From: Yoonia litorea
GTDB lineage: Bacteria; Pseudomonadota; Alphaproteobacteria; Rhodobacterales; Rhodobacteraceae
Length of the DNA: 64,000 bases
Direction: 5' to 3'
NCBI RefSeq assembly: GCF_900114675.1
Contig: NZ_FOZM01000001.1
Coordinates: 1,364,001 to 1,428,000 of the forward strand
Positions 37,068-45,194 of this stretch are shown here, piece by piece. The notes beneath the pieces were generated by a model, which saw nothing but the letters and a program-made list of their open reading frames with translations, was not told the DNA's origin and searched no databases. Within the stretch, counting starts at the first letter, position 1. Each line of letters opens with the position of its first letter. Made by a program: the position numbers and the translations under genes.

Positions 37068-39089
37068 TTGGATATTGCTGCTCTTCGTTCCGCCAATCCT
37101 GACCATTGGAAAAAAGCCACTGCCATCCGGACATTGACGCTGGATGCGGTTGCCGCCGCAAACTCCGGTCACTCCGGGATGCCGATGGGCATGGCAGACG
37201 TCGCAACAGTCCTTTACGAAAAGCATCTGAACTTTGATCCCAAGGCGCCTGAGTGGCCGGATCGCGACCGGTTTATCCTGTCGGCTGGCCATGGGTCGAT
37301 GCTGCTTTATTCCCTGATGTATCTGACCGGCTACGAAGATATGCCGCTTGAGCAGATCAAGGACTTCCGTCAGTGGGGCGCACGCACTGCAGGCCACCCT
37401 GAATATGGTCATGCGCGTGGTATTGAGACGACGACCGGCCCATTGGGTCAGGGTATTGCAAACTCGGTTGGTTTTGCGATTGCCGAAGAAATCCAGCGCG
37501 CCACATGGGGCAAGAAAATCGTCAACCACTACACCTATGTGATGGCGGGTGACGGCTGCCTGATGGAAGGTGTCAGTCAGGAAGCGATCTCGCTTGCTGG
37601 TATGCAAAAACTGCGCAACCTGATCGTCTTCTGGGATAACAACAACATCACAATCGACGGCACAGTGGATATTGCTGACGCAACAAACCAGCAAATGCGC
37701 TTTGAGGCCTCCGGCTGGCATGTCCAGTCCATTGATGGCCATGATCCCGACGCCATCGATGCCGCGATCACAGCCGCCAAAAAAGACCCACGGCCATCCA
37801 TGATCGCCTGCAAGACGCACATCGCCTTGGGGCACGCAGCGCAAGACACATCAAAAGGCCACGGTGCTTTGACGAATGCAGAGCAACTCAAAGCCGCCAA
37901 AGAAGCCTACGGCGCACCTATGGGCGACTTCGAGGTTGAGGCTGACGTCCTTGATGCATGGCGCGCCATCGGTGCACGTGGTGCCGAGACCCGCAAGGAT
38001 TGGGAGGCGCGCTTTGCAACGCTCTCAGCGTCCAAGCAGGCAGAGTTCAACCGCATCTATGCCGGTGAAGCCCCGAAGCGCCTGTCAGCCACAATCCGTG
38101 CTCTGAAAAAGCAGATTAGCGAGGGCGCTCCAAAGGTGGCGACCCGCAAGTCGTCCGAAATGGTGCTGGAGGTGATCAACCCGATTGCACAGGAAACGAT
38201 TGGCGGGTCCGCCGACCTCACCGGTTCGAACAATACGCTGACCAAAGATATGGGCACCTTCCATCCTGACACGCGCAAAGGCCGTTACATCTACTACGGT
38301 ATTCGCGAGCATGGCATGGCTGCTGCCATGAACGGTATGGCACTTCACGGTGGCACAAAACCTTATGGCGGCACGTTCATGTGCTTTACCGATTATGCGC
38401 GCGGCGCGATGCGGTTGAGCGCGTTGATGGGGCTGCCGGTGACCTATGTCATGACCCACGACAGCATCGGCCTCGGCGAGGATGGTCCAACACACCAGCC
38501 GATTGAACATCTCGCGATGCTGCGTGCTACGCCGAACATGAACGTGTTCCGCCCTGCCGATACGGTGGAAACCGCGGAGGCTTGGGAATTGGCGCTGACT
38601 TCGGAAAAAACACCGAGCGTTCTGGCCCTGACACGCCAAGGACTGCCAACCGTCCGCACAGATCACAAGACCAAGAACATGGTCGCTCAAGGGGCTTATG
38701 TGCTTGCTGATGCCGAAGGGTCGAAGCGTCAGGCAATCCTGCTTGCCACCGGTTCAGAAGTCAGCGTGGCCATGGCCGCGCGTGAACTCTTGCAGGCCGA
38801 GGGGATCGGCACGCGCGTCGTGTCTATGCCATGCTGGGAGCTGTTCGAGGAACAGGATGAATCCTACCGCAAACGTGTGCTGCCCGGTGGGCCTGTCCGT
38901 GTCGCAGTCGAGGCAGGCATACGCTTTGGATGGGATCGTTGGCTCTTTGGAGAGCGCGGCAAGCGTGAAAAGTCCGGCTTCATCGGTATGCACGGGTTCG
39001 GGGCCTCTGCCCCGGCAGAGCGGCTCTTCGAAGAATTCGGCATCACGGCGCAGGCGACAGCAGACAAGGTAAAATCGCTCCTCAAGTAG
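37068..39089 (+). CDS. tkt: Transketolase
   Basis: Thiamine-diphosphate enzyme that moves two-carbon units in the pentose phosphate and Calvin-type pathways. The 673-residue protein has the early [18 protein letters not shown] block, [18 protein letters not shown], the ThDP/metal motif [18 protein letters not shown]...NN, and [11 protein letters not shown] near the end. The start at TTG 37068 ([14 protein letters not shown]) is inferred because it matches the family N-terminus and has AGGA upstream; ATGs at 36978 and 37023 would add 30 or 15 unrelated residues. The divergent coiled-coil gene starts about 235 bp away. It lies near two GAPDH genes, a central-carbon grouping. Confidence 0.94.
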   Translation: MDIAALRSANPDHWKKATAIRTLTLDAVAAANSGHSGMPMGMADVATVLYEKHLNFDPKAPEWPDRDRFILSAGHGSMLLYSLMYLTGYEDMPLEQIKDFRQWGARTAGHPEYGHARGIETTTGPLGQGIANSVGFAIAEEIQRATWGKKIVNHYTYVMAGDGCLMEGVSQEAISLAGMQKLRNLIVFWDNNNITIDGTVDIADATNQQMRFEASGWHVQSIDGHDPDAIDAAITAAKKDPRPSMIACKTHIALGHAAQDTSKGHGALTNAEQLKAAKEAYGAPMGDFEVEADVLDAWRAIGARGAETRKDWEARFATLSASKQAEFNRIYAGEAPKRLSATIRALKKQISEGAPKVATRKSSEMVLEVINPIAQETIGGSADLTGSNNTLTKDMGTFHPDTRKGRYIYYGIREHGMAAAMNGMALHGGTKPYGGTFMCFTDYARGAMRLSALMGLPVTYVMTHDSIGLGEDGPTHQPIEHLAMLRATPNMNVFRPADTVETAEAWELALTSEKTPSVLALTRQGLPTVRTDHKTKNMVAQGAYVLADAEGSKRQAILLATGSEVSVAMAARELLQAEGIGTRVVSMPCWELFEEQDESYRKRVLPGGPVRVAVEAGIRFGWDRWLFGERGKREKSGFIGMHGFGASAPAERLFEEFGITAQATADKVKSLLK

Positions 39090-39109
39090 CGTTCGGGCAG
39101 GTTTAAGGC

Positions 39110-39691
39110 ATGAGAAATCTCAAACGCCAGACGACACTCGCGCTATTTGCTATCGGTGTGCTTGTCGGTTGTTCAACAGGCAATGGCGGAACACCGAACC
39201 TTGCCAAAATTCAGACGATTGCGCCCATCTTTGCTGAAACCGATGACGTGGATGGCTTTGCAACCCGTGTTCTCGACGGGTTGCAGCCCCGTTCCATCGG
39301 AGAGAGCCGCGAATACTGCGGTCTGATTATCAGGGAACCTGACGGACAGCTGCGCACCTCGCGCATTCTCCCCGGCGGTGAGGATTTCTGTGAAATGCCG
39401 TCGGTCATTGGTGACGTTGTGGCCTCGTTTCATACACACGGCAGCTACTCGCCCCTTTATGACAATGAAGTCCCTAGCATGAGCGATGTGAAAGGCGACT
39501 TCGAGCAGCGCATTGACGGCTACGTCGCAACTCCGGGCGGACGAGTCTGGCACGTCGACTACGAGACCCGCAGTATCAGACTGCTCTGCGGTCCGCTCTG
39601 CATCACCTCTGACCCTCGGAACGACCCCGCTGATGCAGGCTTTGTTCCTGACAGCTTTACCGTCGGCGAGTTGCGCGAACGCTTTAGCTGA
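39110..39691 (+). CDS. Lipoprotein with DUF4329-like domain
   Basis: Predicted lipoprotein of 193 residues. A signal peptide (MRNLKRQTTLALFAIGVL) ends at the lipobox LVGC. The mature part has GLIIREPDGQLRTSRILPGG and VASFHTHGSYSPLYDNEVPS, then YVATPGGRVWHVDY, which resembles the DUF4329 group with a His-x-His core similar to JAB/MPN-type metalloproteases. Activity is unproven. It starts 21 bp after tkt and may be co-transcribed. Its last 8 bp overlap the convergent dioxygenase gene. Confidence 0.8.
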   Translation: MRNLKRQTTLALFAIGVLVGCSTGNGGTPNLAKIQTIAPIFAETDDVDGFATRVLDGLQPRSIGESREYCGLIIREPDGQLRTSRILPGGEDFCEMPSVIGDVVASFHTHGSYSPLYDNEVPSMSDVKGDFEQRIDGYVATPGGRVWHVDYETRSIRLLCGPLCITSDPRNDPADAGFVPDSFTVGELRERFS

Positions 39692-40493
39692 TCGCCGCCT
39701 CGCGGCGGAAGAGGGTCGGAAACCAGTCCTCGCGCAGGCGCTCACCCGGTTGCATGCCGTGCCCTGGAAACGGAGGCGATGTCGGCCCGGGCCGTACAAC
39801 ATAGCGCGCATCATCGCCAAGCAACCTCAAGGAAAACGCCCTGCGGCGGCTCTCTGTCTCGTTTCCGCGCGCGCCGTGCAAGATGAGAAAGTGGAAGGCG
39901 ACTGCATCGCCGGGTTCCATATTATATTCGACGATACGCATCCCTTCGGCGTCAGGATCGGGGACGGGGATGAAATCCTGCGCGTCAGGATAGAAATCTG
40001 CCTCGGACAACCAGCGGGTCGGCAAAACAGCCTTGGGCCATTTGTGCGATCCTGCGACACATCGCAACGAAGCCTCTGTCACCGGATCAAGCGGTGACCA
40101 AAAGCTGACTGTCTGTTCGCCTTCAACAAAGTAATACGGGCCGTCTTGATGCCACGGTGTCGGCTTGGAGGTGCCAGGCTCTTTGACCAGCACGTGATCA
40201 TGGAACACCTGGCATGTCTGCGATTGCATGAGGTCCGCCCCGACTTCGAGCGCAGGGGATTCCCTGATAACCCTCTCAAATGGGGCAATGCGCGTCCAAT
40301 TGCAGTAGTCATCAAAGAAGCGCCCCGCCTCGCCTTCATGCAAATTCTCGGCAGCATACGGGCCGGGATTTTCCATGTTCATCGCAACGCCCTGACGGAG
40401 CGACGCGATATGGTCAGCAAAAAGCCCTCTGATCAAAACAACGCCATCGCGTTGATACGTCTCAATATGGTCCTGCGTGATAAGTGGATGCAT
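39684..40493 (-). CDS. Phytanoyl-CoA dioxygenase (PhyH) family protein
   Basis: Fe(II)/2-oxoglutarate-dependent oxygenase of 269 residues. The metal ligands are the His-x-Asp in PWHQDGPYYFVEGEQTV and a distal His in FHFLILHGARGNETESRRRA, whose Arg residues would bind 2-oxoglutarate. The N-terminal ITQDHIETYQRDGVVLIRGL is typical. The substrate is unknown; the family includes hydroxylases of small molecules such as ectoine, and no ectoine genes are nearby. It is divergent from GAPDH-1, whose multi-operator promoter lies in the shared 218-bp gap. Confidence 0.9.
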   Translation of the reverse strand: MHPLITQDHIETYQRDGVVLIRGLFADHIASLRQGVAMNMENPGPYAAENLHEGEAGRFFDDYCNWTRIAPFERVIRESPALEVGADLMQSQTCQVFHDHVLVKEPGTSKPTPWHQDGPYYFVEGEQTVSFWSPLDPVTEASLRCVAGSHKWPKAVLPTRWLSEADFYPDAQDFIPVPDPDAEGMRIVEYNMEPGDAVAFHFLILHGARGNETESRRRAFSLRLLGDDARYVVRPGPTSPPFPGHGMQPGERLREDWFPTLFRREAAIS

Positions 40494-40557
40494 GGCTGTT
40501 TCCCCTCTGAACGATCAGCCTATCGCTGTTCTTGCGATTCGACAGCCTTATCCGCGT

Positions 40558-40621
40558 GTTTGCGATAACACGAAAAACAACCGTTGCTTCGTTATCGCTA
40601 ACGGCGTTTGTTACCGATAAC
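40558..40621. promoter_or_regulatory. Three operator-like palindromes upstream of GAPDH-1
   Basis: GTTTGCGATAAC (40558-40569), GTTATCGCTAAC (40591-40602) and GTTACCGATAAC (40610-40621) all fit the pattern GTTA-N-CG-N-TAAC, the first with one mismatch. Starts are 33 and 19 bp apart. Such half-palindromes are typical of LacI-family repressors. The last site lies 91 bp before the GAPDH-1 start. Confidence 0.65.
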
Positions 40622-40711
40622 ATATTGATGAAAAATGACTTTTTTCTTTTCTGGGACGGTACACGCAAGTATACGGACCCCAAAGACGAATGCGCGATAA
40701 GGAATACAGAA

Positions 40712-41713
40712 ATGACTGTCACCATCGGTATCAACGGCTTTGGTCGCATCGGACGCTGCACTTTGGCACATATCACCGAAGCAGCACGCAACGATGTGCA
40801 AGTGGTCAAGATCAATGCCACAGGACCAATCGAGACCAATGCGCATTTGCTGAAATATGACAGCGTTCATGGCCGCTTTGGCAATCCAGTGAAGGTCGAC
40901 GGGAACACACTTGATCTGGGGCGCGGCCCGATTGACGTAATGTCTACCTATGAACCGTCAGAACTTGATTGGGACGGCGTTGATGTGGTTCTGGAATGCA
41001 CCGGCAAGTTCAATGATGGCGCGAAATCGGCTATTCACCTGGAACGTGGCGCCAAGAAGGTCTTGATCTCCGCACCTGCCAAGAACGTTGATCGCACTGT
41101 TGTCTACGGGGTTAATCACCGTGACTTGATGGCGGCAGAGACCATGGTGTCGAACGGGTCCTGCACAACGAATTGTCTGGCCCCGCTCGCCAAAGTTCTG
41201 AATGACGCGATTGGCATCGAGCGCGGCATCATGACAACGATCCACAGCTACACCGGTGACCAGCCAACGCTGGACCGCCGCCACAAGGATCTTTATCGCG
41301 CGCGCGCCGCCGCCATGGCGATGATCCCCACATCCACCGGCGCGGCGAAAGCCCTAGGTGAGGTCCTGCCGGAATTGTCCGGCAAGCTTGACGGCACAGC
41401 AATGCGCGTCCCGACCCCGAACGTCAGCGCAGTTGATCTGACCTTCGAAGCCGGAAAATCAGTCACCGTTGACGAAGTGAACGAAATCGTCCGCGAGGCC
41501 GCAGCAGGCTATATGGGCATGGTGATGTCATATGATGATGAGGCCAAGGTCAGCATCGACTTCAACCACACAACCGAAAGCTCGATCTTCGCACCAGACC
41601 AGACCAAGGTCGTCGGCGGAAAAACCGTGCGTGTCCTTGCATGGTACGACAACGAATGGGGCTTCTCTGCGCGCATGGCCGACGTCGCCGCAACGATGGG
41701 TCGCCTGCACTAA
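40712..41713 (+). CDS. Glyceraldehyde-3-phosphate dehydrogenase, predicted NADP-preferring (GAPDH-1)
   Basis: Interconverts glyceraldehyde-3-phosphate and 1,3-bisphosphoglycerate. The 333-residue protein has [12 protein letters not shown], the catalytic Cys in [29 protein letters not shown] and [14 protein letters not shown]. At the residue that usually fixes NAD choice it has A36 (KINATGPIETNAH) where NAD enzymes have Asp. The same change is found in the gluconeogenic NADP-type GapB of Bacillus, so NADP use is predicted. The start at 40712 has AAGGAA upstream; the frame is open further up without family similarity. A terminator follows. Confidence 0.95.
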   Translation: MTVTIGINGFGRIGRCTLAHITEAARNDVQVVKINATGPIETNAHLLKYDSVHGRFGNPVKVDGNTLDLGRGPIDVMSTYEPSELDWDGVDVVLECTGKFNDGAKSAIHLERGAKKVLISAPAKNVDRTVVYGVNHRDLMAAETMVSNGSCTTNCLAPLAKVLNDAIGIERGIMTTIHSYTGDQPTLDRRHKDLYRARAAAMAMIPTSTGAAKALGEVLPELSGKLDGTAMRVPTPNVSAVDLTFEAGKSVTVDEVNEIVREAAAGYMGMVMSYDDEAKVSIDFNHTTESSIFAPDQTKVVGGKTVRVLAWYDNEWGFSARMADVAATMGRLH

Positions 41714-41735
41714 ACACGTCCTTATGACTGACGAA

Positions 41736-41765
41736 GCAAGCCCGCTTGATGCGGGCTTTGCCATT
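41736..41765 (+). terminator. Terminator after GAPDH-1
   Basis: GCAAGCCCGC (41736-41745), loop TTGAT, GCGGGCTTTGC (41751-41761) with one bulged T, then CATTTT. An 8-bp perfect core AAGCCCGC/GCGGGCTT, 23 bp after the stop. Confidence 0.75.
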
Positions 41766-41794
41766 TTCAAAGGCGCGGATTACATCTTGCCGCT

Positions 41795-41938
41795 ATGACA
41801 AACAGACTCGCCATTTGGCTCATCCTCTTTGTCGCGGCGTTGCTCGCGTACGATTATTACCAATTTGGCTGGACAAACACAGTATTCTTGATGCGTCGCT
41901 TTGTAGACCTAATTGAATGGCTAGCCTTCTGGCGATAG
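41795..41938 (+). CDS. 47-residue membrane microprotein between the two GAPDH genes
   Basis: A short ORF, MTNRLAIWLILFVAALLAYD to EWLAFWR, with one N-terminal membrane helix, then an aromatic amphipathic part (YYQFGWTNTVFLMRRFVDLI) and a Trp-rich end. I recall similar 45-50 residue proteins with a conserved IEWLAFWR ending beside gap genes in Rhodobacterales, but cannot confirm this here. The ribosome-binding site is weak. It lies between the GAPDH-1 terminator and the GAPDH-2 operator. Function is unknown. Confidence 0.68.
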   Translation: MTNRLAIWLILFVAALLAYDYYQFGWTNTVFLMRRFVDLIEWLAFWR

Positions 41939-41973
41939 CCGCGAATGCCGGTTGACCTTTCCGCGAAATTCGC

Positions 41974-41991
41974 AATGTTAGCGCCAACATT
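41974..41991. promoter_or_regulatory. Operator-like palindrome upstream of GAPDH-2
   Basis: AATGTTAGCGCCAACATT is an 18-bp palindrome with one mismatched pair. Its core GTTAGCGCCAAC differs by one base from GTTA-N-CG-N-TAAC, the pattern found three times upstream of GAPDH-1. It ends 20 bp before the start codon, a position that would block transcription or translation start. Confidence 0.6.
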
Positions 41992-42011
41992 GAATGCCAA
42001 AGGAGAATACC

Positions 42012-43013
42012 ATGGCTGTCAAAGTCGCCATTAATGGATTTGGCCGGATTGGCCGCAACGTCCTGCGCGCCATTATCGAAAGCGGACGCACCGATATTGA
42101 AGTCGTCGCAATCAACGATCTGGGGCCTGTCGAAACAAATGCACACTTGCTGCGGTTCGACAGCGTGCACGGCCGCTTCCCTGCCGAAGTGAAGACCACC
42201 GAAGACACAATTGATGTGGGCCGCGGCCCGATGAAAGTCACAGCCATTCGCAACCCCGCCGATCTGCCATGGTCTGACGTCGATGTTGTGATGGAATGCA
42301 CTGGCATTTTTACCAGCAAAGAGGCCTGCCAAGCGCACCTCGACAATGGATCAAGCCGCGTCCTGATCTCTGCCCCTGGCAAGAATGCTGACAAGACAAT
42401 CGTCTACGGTGTGAACCACGACACCCTGACCAGCGACGACATTGTTGTCTCGAACGCGTCTTGCACAACAAACTGCCTGTCACCTGTCGCCAAGGTCCTC
42501 AATGATGCGATTGGGATCACCAAAGGTTTCATGACAACGATCCACAGCTATACCGGTGACCAACCGACACTGGACACAATGCACAAGGACCTCTACCGCG
42601 CACGTGCCGCTGCCCTGTCGATGATCCCGACGTCCACAGGAGCTGCCAAAGCCGTTGGTCTGGTACTGCCTGAGCTGAACGGCAAGCTCGACGGTGTGGC
42701 AATTCGTGTGCCAACACCAAACGTCTCGGTCGTTGACCTGACGTTTGAAGCGTCGCGCGAGACAACACCTGAAGAGGTGAATGACGCAATCAAAGCAGCC
42801 GCTGACGGGCCGCTGAAAGGTATTCTGGGTTACACTGACCTGCCGATGGTCAGCTCGGACTTCAACCATGACCCGCACTCTTCGATCTTCCATCTTGATC
42901 AGACGAAGGTTCTGGACGGCAATATGGTGCGTATCCTGACGTGGTATGACAATGAATGGGGCTTCTCCAACCGGATGGCTGACACAGCGGTTGCCATGGG
43001 CAAGCTGATCTGA
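42012..43013 (+). CDS. gap: Type I glyceraldehyde-3-phosphate dehydrogenase, predicted NAD-type (GAPDH-2)
   Basis: Glycolytic GAPDH of 333 residues: [12 protein letters not shown], catalytic Cys in [29 protein letters not shown] and [14 protein letters not shown]. It keeps D36 ([13 protein letters not shown]), the Asp that repels the NADP phosphate, so NAD is the likely cofactor, unlike GAPDH-1. The two are the same length and closely related, suggesting a tandem duplication followed by divergence. AAAGGAG precedes the ATG at 42012. A strong terminator follows. Confidence 0.97.
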   Translation: MAVKVAINGFGRIGRNVLRAIIESGRTDIEVVAINDLGPVETNAHLLRFDSVHGRFPAEVKTTEDTIDVGRGPMKVTAIRNPADLPWSDVDVVMECTGIFTSKEACQAHLDNGSSRVLISAPGKNADKTIVYGVNHDTLTSDDIVVSNASCTTNCLSPVAKVLNDAIGITKGFMTTIHSYTGDQPTLDTMHKDLYRARAAALSMIPTSTGAAKAVGLVLPELNGKLDGVAIRVPTPNVSVVDLTFEASRETTPEEVNDAIKAAADGPLKGILGYTDLPMVSSDFNHDPHSSIFHLDQTKVLDGNMVRILTWYDNEWGFSNRMADTAVAMGKLI

Positions 43014-43037
43014 TCTTTCGCTGAGAATGCTGAAAAG

Positions 43038-43066
43038 AAAGCCGGTCCTTTGCGACCGGCTTTTTT
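43038..43066 (+). terminator. Terminator after GAPDH-2
   Basis: AAAGCCGGTC (43038-43047), loop CTTTGC, GACCGGCTTT (43054-43063) then TTT. A perfect 10-bp stem with T-run 25 bp after the stop. Confidence 0.92.
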
Positions 43067-43108
43067 CTTGTGCACCTTGTGAATCCGCTATGCAAAAAAT
43101 GCAAAGCT

Positions 43109-43120
43109 GCTAGCGCTAAC
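43109..43120. promoter_or_regulatory. Operator-like site upstream of the DUF1127 gene
   Basis: GCTAGCGCTAAC differs by one base from GTTA-N-CG-N-TAAC, the pattern next to both GAPDH genes; TAGCGCTA at its centre is a perfect palindrome. It lies 76 bp before the DUF1127 start and may extend the same regulon to that gene. Confidence 0.4.
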
Positions 43121-43195
43121 TGTCAGTTGTTCTGCGGTGCAGCATGGCTATGTGTGGGTCAACAGCAACGAAGCGTACACAAAAGGAGCACGCAA

Positions 43196-43354
43196 ATGAC
43201 TGTATTGAGCAATGTCCGCAATGCGATTGAAAAGCGCGTTGCCTACAAGCGCCTGAAGCATGAACTGGAAGCAATGCCAGTCGAAACAGCTATCGACCTG
43301 GGTATGTTCCGCGAAGATGCGGGCAAAGTAGCAGCGAAAGCCATCTACGGCTAA
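43196..43354 (+). CDS. DUF1127-type small protein
   Basis: A 52-residue basic protein: MTVLSNVRNAIEKRVAYKRL, then KHELEAMPVETAIDLGMFRE and DAGKVAAKAIYG. The L-x-x-M-P...L-D-L-G-x-x-R-x-D pattern is characteristic of DUF1127/YjiS proteins, some of which bind RNA or affect phosphate and carbon metabolism in alphaproteobacteria. AAAAGGAG precedes the ATG at 43196. It stands alone after the GAPDH-2 terminator with about 130 bp of upstream DNA. Confidence 0.88.
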   Translation: MTVLSNVRNAIEKRVAYKRLKHELEAMPVETAIDLGMFREDAGKVAAKAIYG

Positions 43355-43371
43355 ACCGAAAAGACCAAGCT

Positions 43372-44154
43372 TCACTCGGGCGGTGTATCCGCCCGGGTCA
43401 AAAACGCCTCAATCCGCGCCCGGTACCCTGCTTGCCCCGCGAGATTGTTGTGACTTGCTCCGGCGACAGGCTGGAATAAGACCCCGCCCCCCTCACCTTC
43501 CATCAATGCCGCCAGACGCGCGCCATGCTCTTGCGGGATCAACTGATCCTCGCTGCCATGCTGGATCAGAACAGGTGCCGAAATTTGAGGGACGTCCTTG
43601 GCATTATCCCATTTCTGAACAAATGGCATGTAGCAGGCCGGAAGCCATGAGGCGCGTGTCATCAATTCACACATCCGCACGTATGGTGCATCAAGCAAGA
43701 CTGCGGCGACGTCCCGTCGTGCCGCAACATGCAGCGCAAGGCCAGTCCCCATTGAATACCCATGAACGGCGATCGGACCATCGTGCCTGTCTGCGAGCCA
43801 GTCAAATGCAGTCAGCGCATCTGCTTTCAGCGATTGCTCGGACGCGGACCCGGGGATACCGCCGCCGCCGGGATATTCCAAAGCAGCGATCGTGCGCCCC
43901 GCATCCTGATGCGCTTTGAGTGAAAACGTGAAGTAGGCAAGCGCCCCGCCATTTCCCATGAAGAAAAGGACCGCTGTCTCCTCATCGCCTTCCGCGATTG
44001 CGACGTGAACATCGCTACCTTCAATGACATGTTGAGTAAACGTTGGGTCATCGAAGCTGTCAGGGCCGAACGGATAGATGAACCTCGGATGCGCCAGCAC
44101 CATTACCGTCGCATAGACCAGATAGGTGCCAATAAACATCCACAGCCAGTTCAA
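43372..44154 (-). CDS. Alpha/beta hydrolase with N-terminal membrane anchor
   Basis: Protein of 260 residues. An N-terminal membrane helix (WLWMFIGTYLVYATVMVLA) precedes an alpha/beta-hydrolase domain with FFMGNGGALAYF (oxyanion region), the nucleophile Ser in HGYSMGTGLALHVAA, an Asp in HGSEDQLIP and a His in VAGASHNNLAG. It resembles the BEM46-type membrane-anchored hydrolases. The substrate is unknown. Its start overlaps the coaD stop by 4 bp, so the two are translated together. Confidence 0.88.
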   Translation of the reverse strand: MNWLWMFIGTYLVYATVMVLAHPRFIYPFGPDSFDDPTFTQHVIEGSDVHVAIAEGDEETAVLFFMGNGGALAYFTFSLKAHQDAGRTIAALEYPGGGGIPGSASEQSLKADALTAFDWLADRHDGPIAVHGYSMGTGLALHVAARRDVAAVLLDAPYVRMCELMTRASWLPACYMPFVQKWDNAKDVPQISAPVLIQHGSEDQLIPQEHGARLAALMEGEGGGVLFQPVAGASHNNLAGQAGYRARIEAFLTRADTPPE

Positions 44155-44645
44155 ACACCAAGCCGTTCTTTAAGCGCGCGATGCACCGACGGTGTTACAA
44201 ATTTTGAGACGTCCCCACCAAGCCGCGCAATCTCTTTCACGAGCTTTGAGGCAATCGCCTGATGCTCGGCCTCGGCCATCAGAAACACGGTTTCAATACT
44301 GTCATCCAGCGCGCGGTTCATACCGACCATCTGATACTCATATTCAAAATCAGCAACCGCCCGCAGGCCGCGGATGATCACATTCGCGCCGACATCCCGT
44401 GCGCAGTCGATCAAAAGGTTTTCAAAAGGATGCGCAACAATCTCGCACCCAGTCGCCGTGGCGAGCGGCGCAGCCTCTGCCTCGATCATCGCCACGCGTT
44501 CCTCAAGCGAGAAAAGTGGACCCTTGTCACGATTGATCGCGACACCGATGACCAAACGATCCACCAATGAACAGGCACGTCTTATGATATCGATATGGCC
44601 GAGTGTAACCGGATCAAATGTGCCAGGGTAGAGTCCAACGCGCAT
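44151..44645 (-). CDS. coaD: Phosphopantetheine adenylyltransferase
   Basis: Adenylates 4'-phosphopantetheine, the penultimate step of coenzyme A synthesis. The 164-residue protein has the nucleotidyltransferase motif YPGTFDPVTLGHIDIIRRA (T/H-x-G-H), RGLRAVADFEYEYQMVGMNR and a C-terminal SSKxxKE-like IASKLVKEIARLGGDVSKFV. The length and motifs match CoaD. It is followed by the overlapping hydrolase. Confidence 0.96.
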   Translation of the reverse strand: MRVGLYPGTFDPVTLGHIDIIRRACSLVDRLVIGVAINRDKGPLFSLEERVAMIEAEAAPLATATGCEIVAHPFENLLIDCARDVGANVIIRGLRAVADFEYEYQMVGMNRALDDSIETVFLMAEAEHQAIASKLVKEIARLGGDVSKFVTPSVHRALKERLGV

Positions 44646-44724
44646 GGCCCATCCTCATTCGTGAAATTTGGCGCAAAGCAACATGATTGCGTCTGGGATT
44701 GCAAGCAATCGCCGAAATCCCGGG

Positions 44725-45159
44725 CTAGTGCCCCATGATCATCCCTTCAAGGGATTCCTTTTCCATGGAGAGCTGTTGCAGTCGCGCCTTGACCGCGTCA
44801 CCGATCGAAATCAATCCAACCATCTTCCCGTCATCCATCACCGGCAAATGTCGGAAACGGCCCTTGGTCATCATTTCCAGCACATCAAGCGCGCTGTCGG
44901 ATGGTTTGCATGTCGTCAGATCCTTCGTCATCAGATCGCGGACCGGATCGTTCATGCATCCCGCACCACGCTTGCCCAGTTCGCGCACAATGTCACGCTC
45001 GGACAGGATTCCGTCCAAGGTCTCACCATCAGCCGAGACAACCACTGTACCAATTTTATGTTGCGACAGGAGTTTTGCAGCATCCGTCACCGTATCGGTT
45101 GGCTTGACCGCGATCACACCGACATCAGATTTAGATTTGAGGATTTGAGATACGATCAT
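44725..45159 (-). CDS. CBS-domain protein
   Basis: Protein of 144 residues made of two CBS modules: the first with TVTDAAKLLSQHKIGTVVVS and GILSERDIVRELGKRG, the second with DSALDVLEMMTKGRFRHLPV and GLISIGDAVKARL. Such pairs bind adenine nucleotides and act as energy sensors. There is no attached enzyme domain. It stands alone, about 80 bp from coaD and 35 bp from the LysR gene, on the same strand as both. Confidence 0.92.
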   Translation of the reverse strand: MIVSQILKSKSDVGVIAVKPTDTVTDAAKLLSQHKIGTVVVSADGETLDGILSERDIVRELGKRGAGCMNDPVRDLMTKDLTTCKPSDSALDVLEMMTKGRFRHLPVMDDGKMVGLISIGDAVKARLQQLSMEKESLEGMIMGH

Positions 45160-45194
45160 GGCGGTCTCCTTGCGCTGACTACAAATTCAGCGTC

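Noticed and set aside
41724..41798. Short frame starting ATGACTGACGAAGC after GAPDH-1
   Set aside because: It consists of the terminator stem-loop and has no ribosome-binding site.
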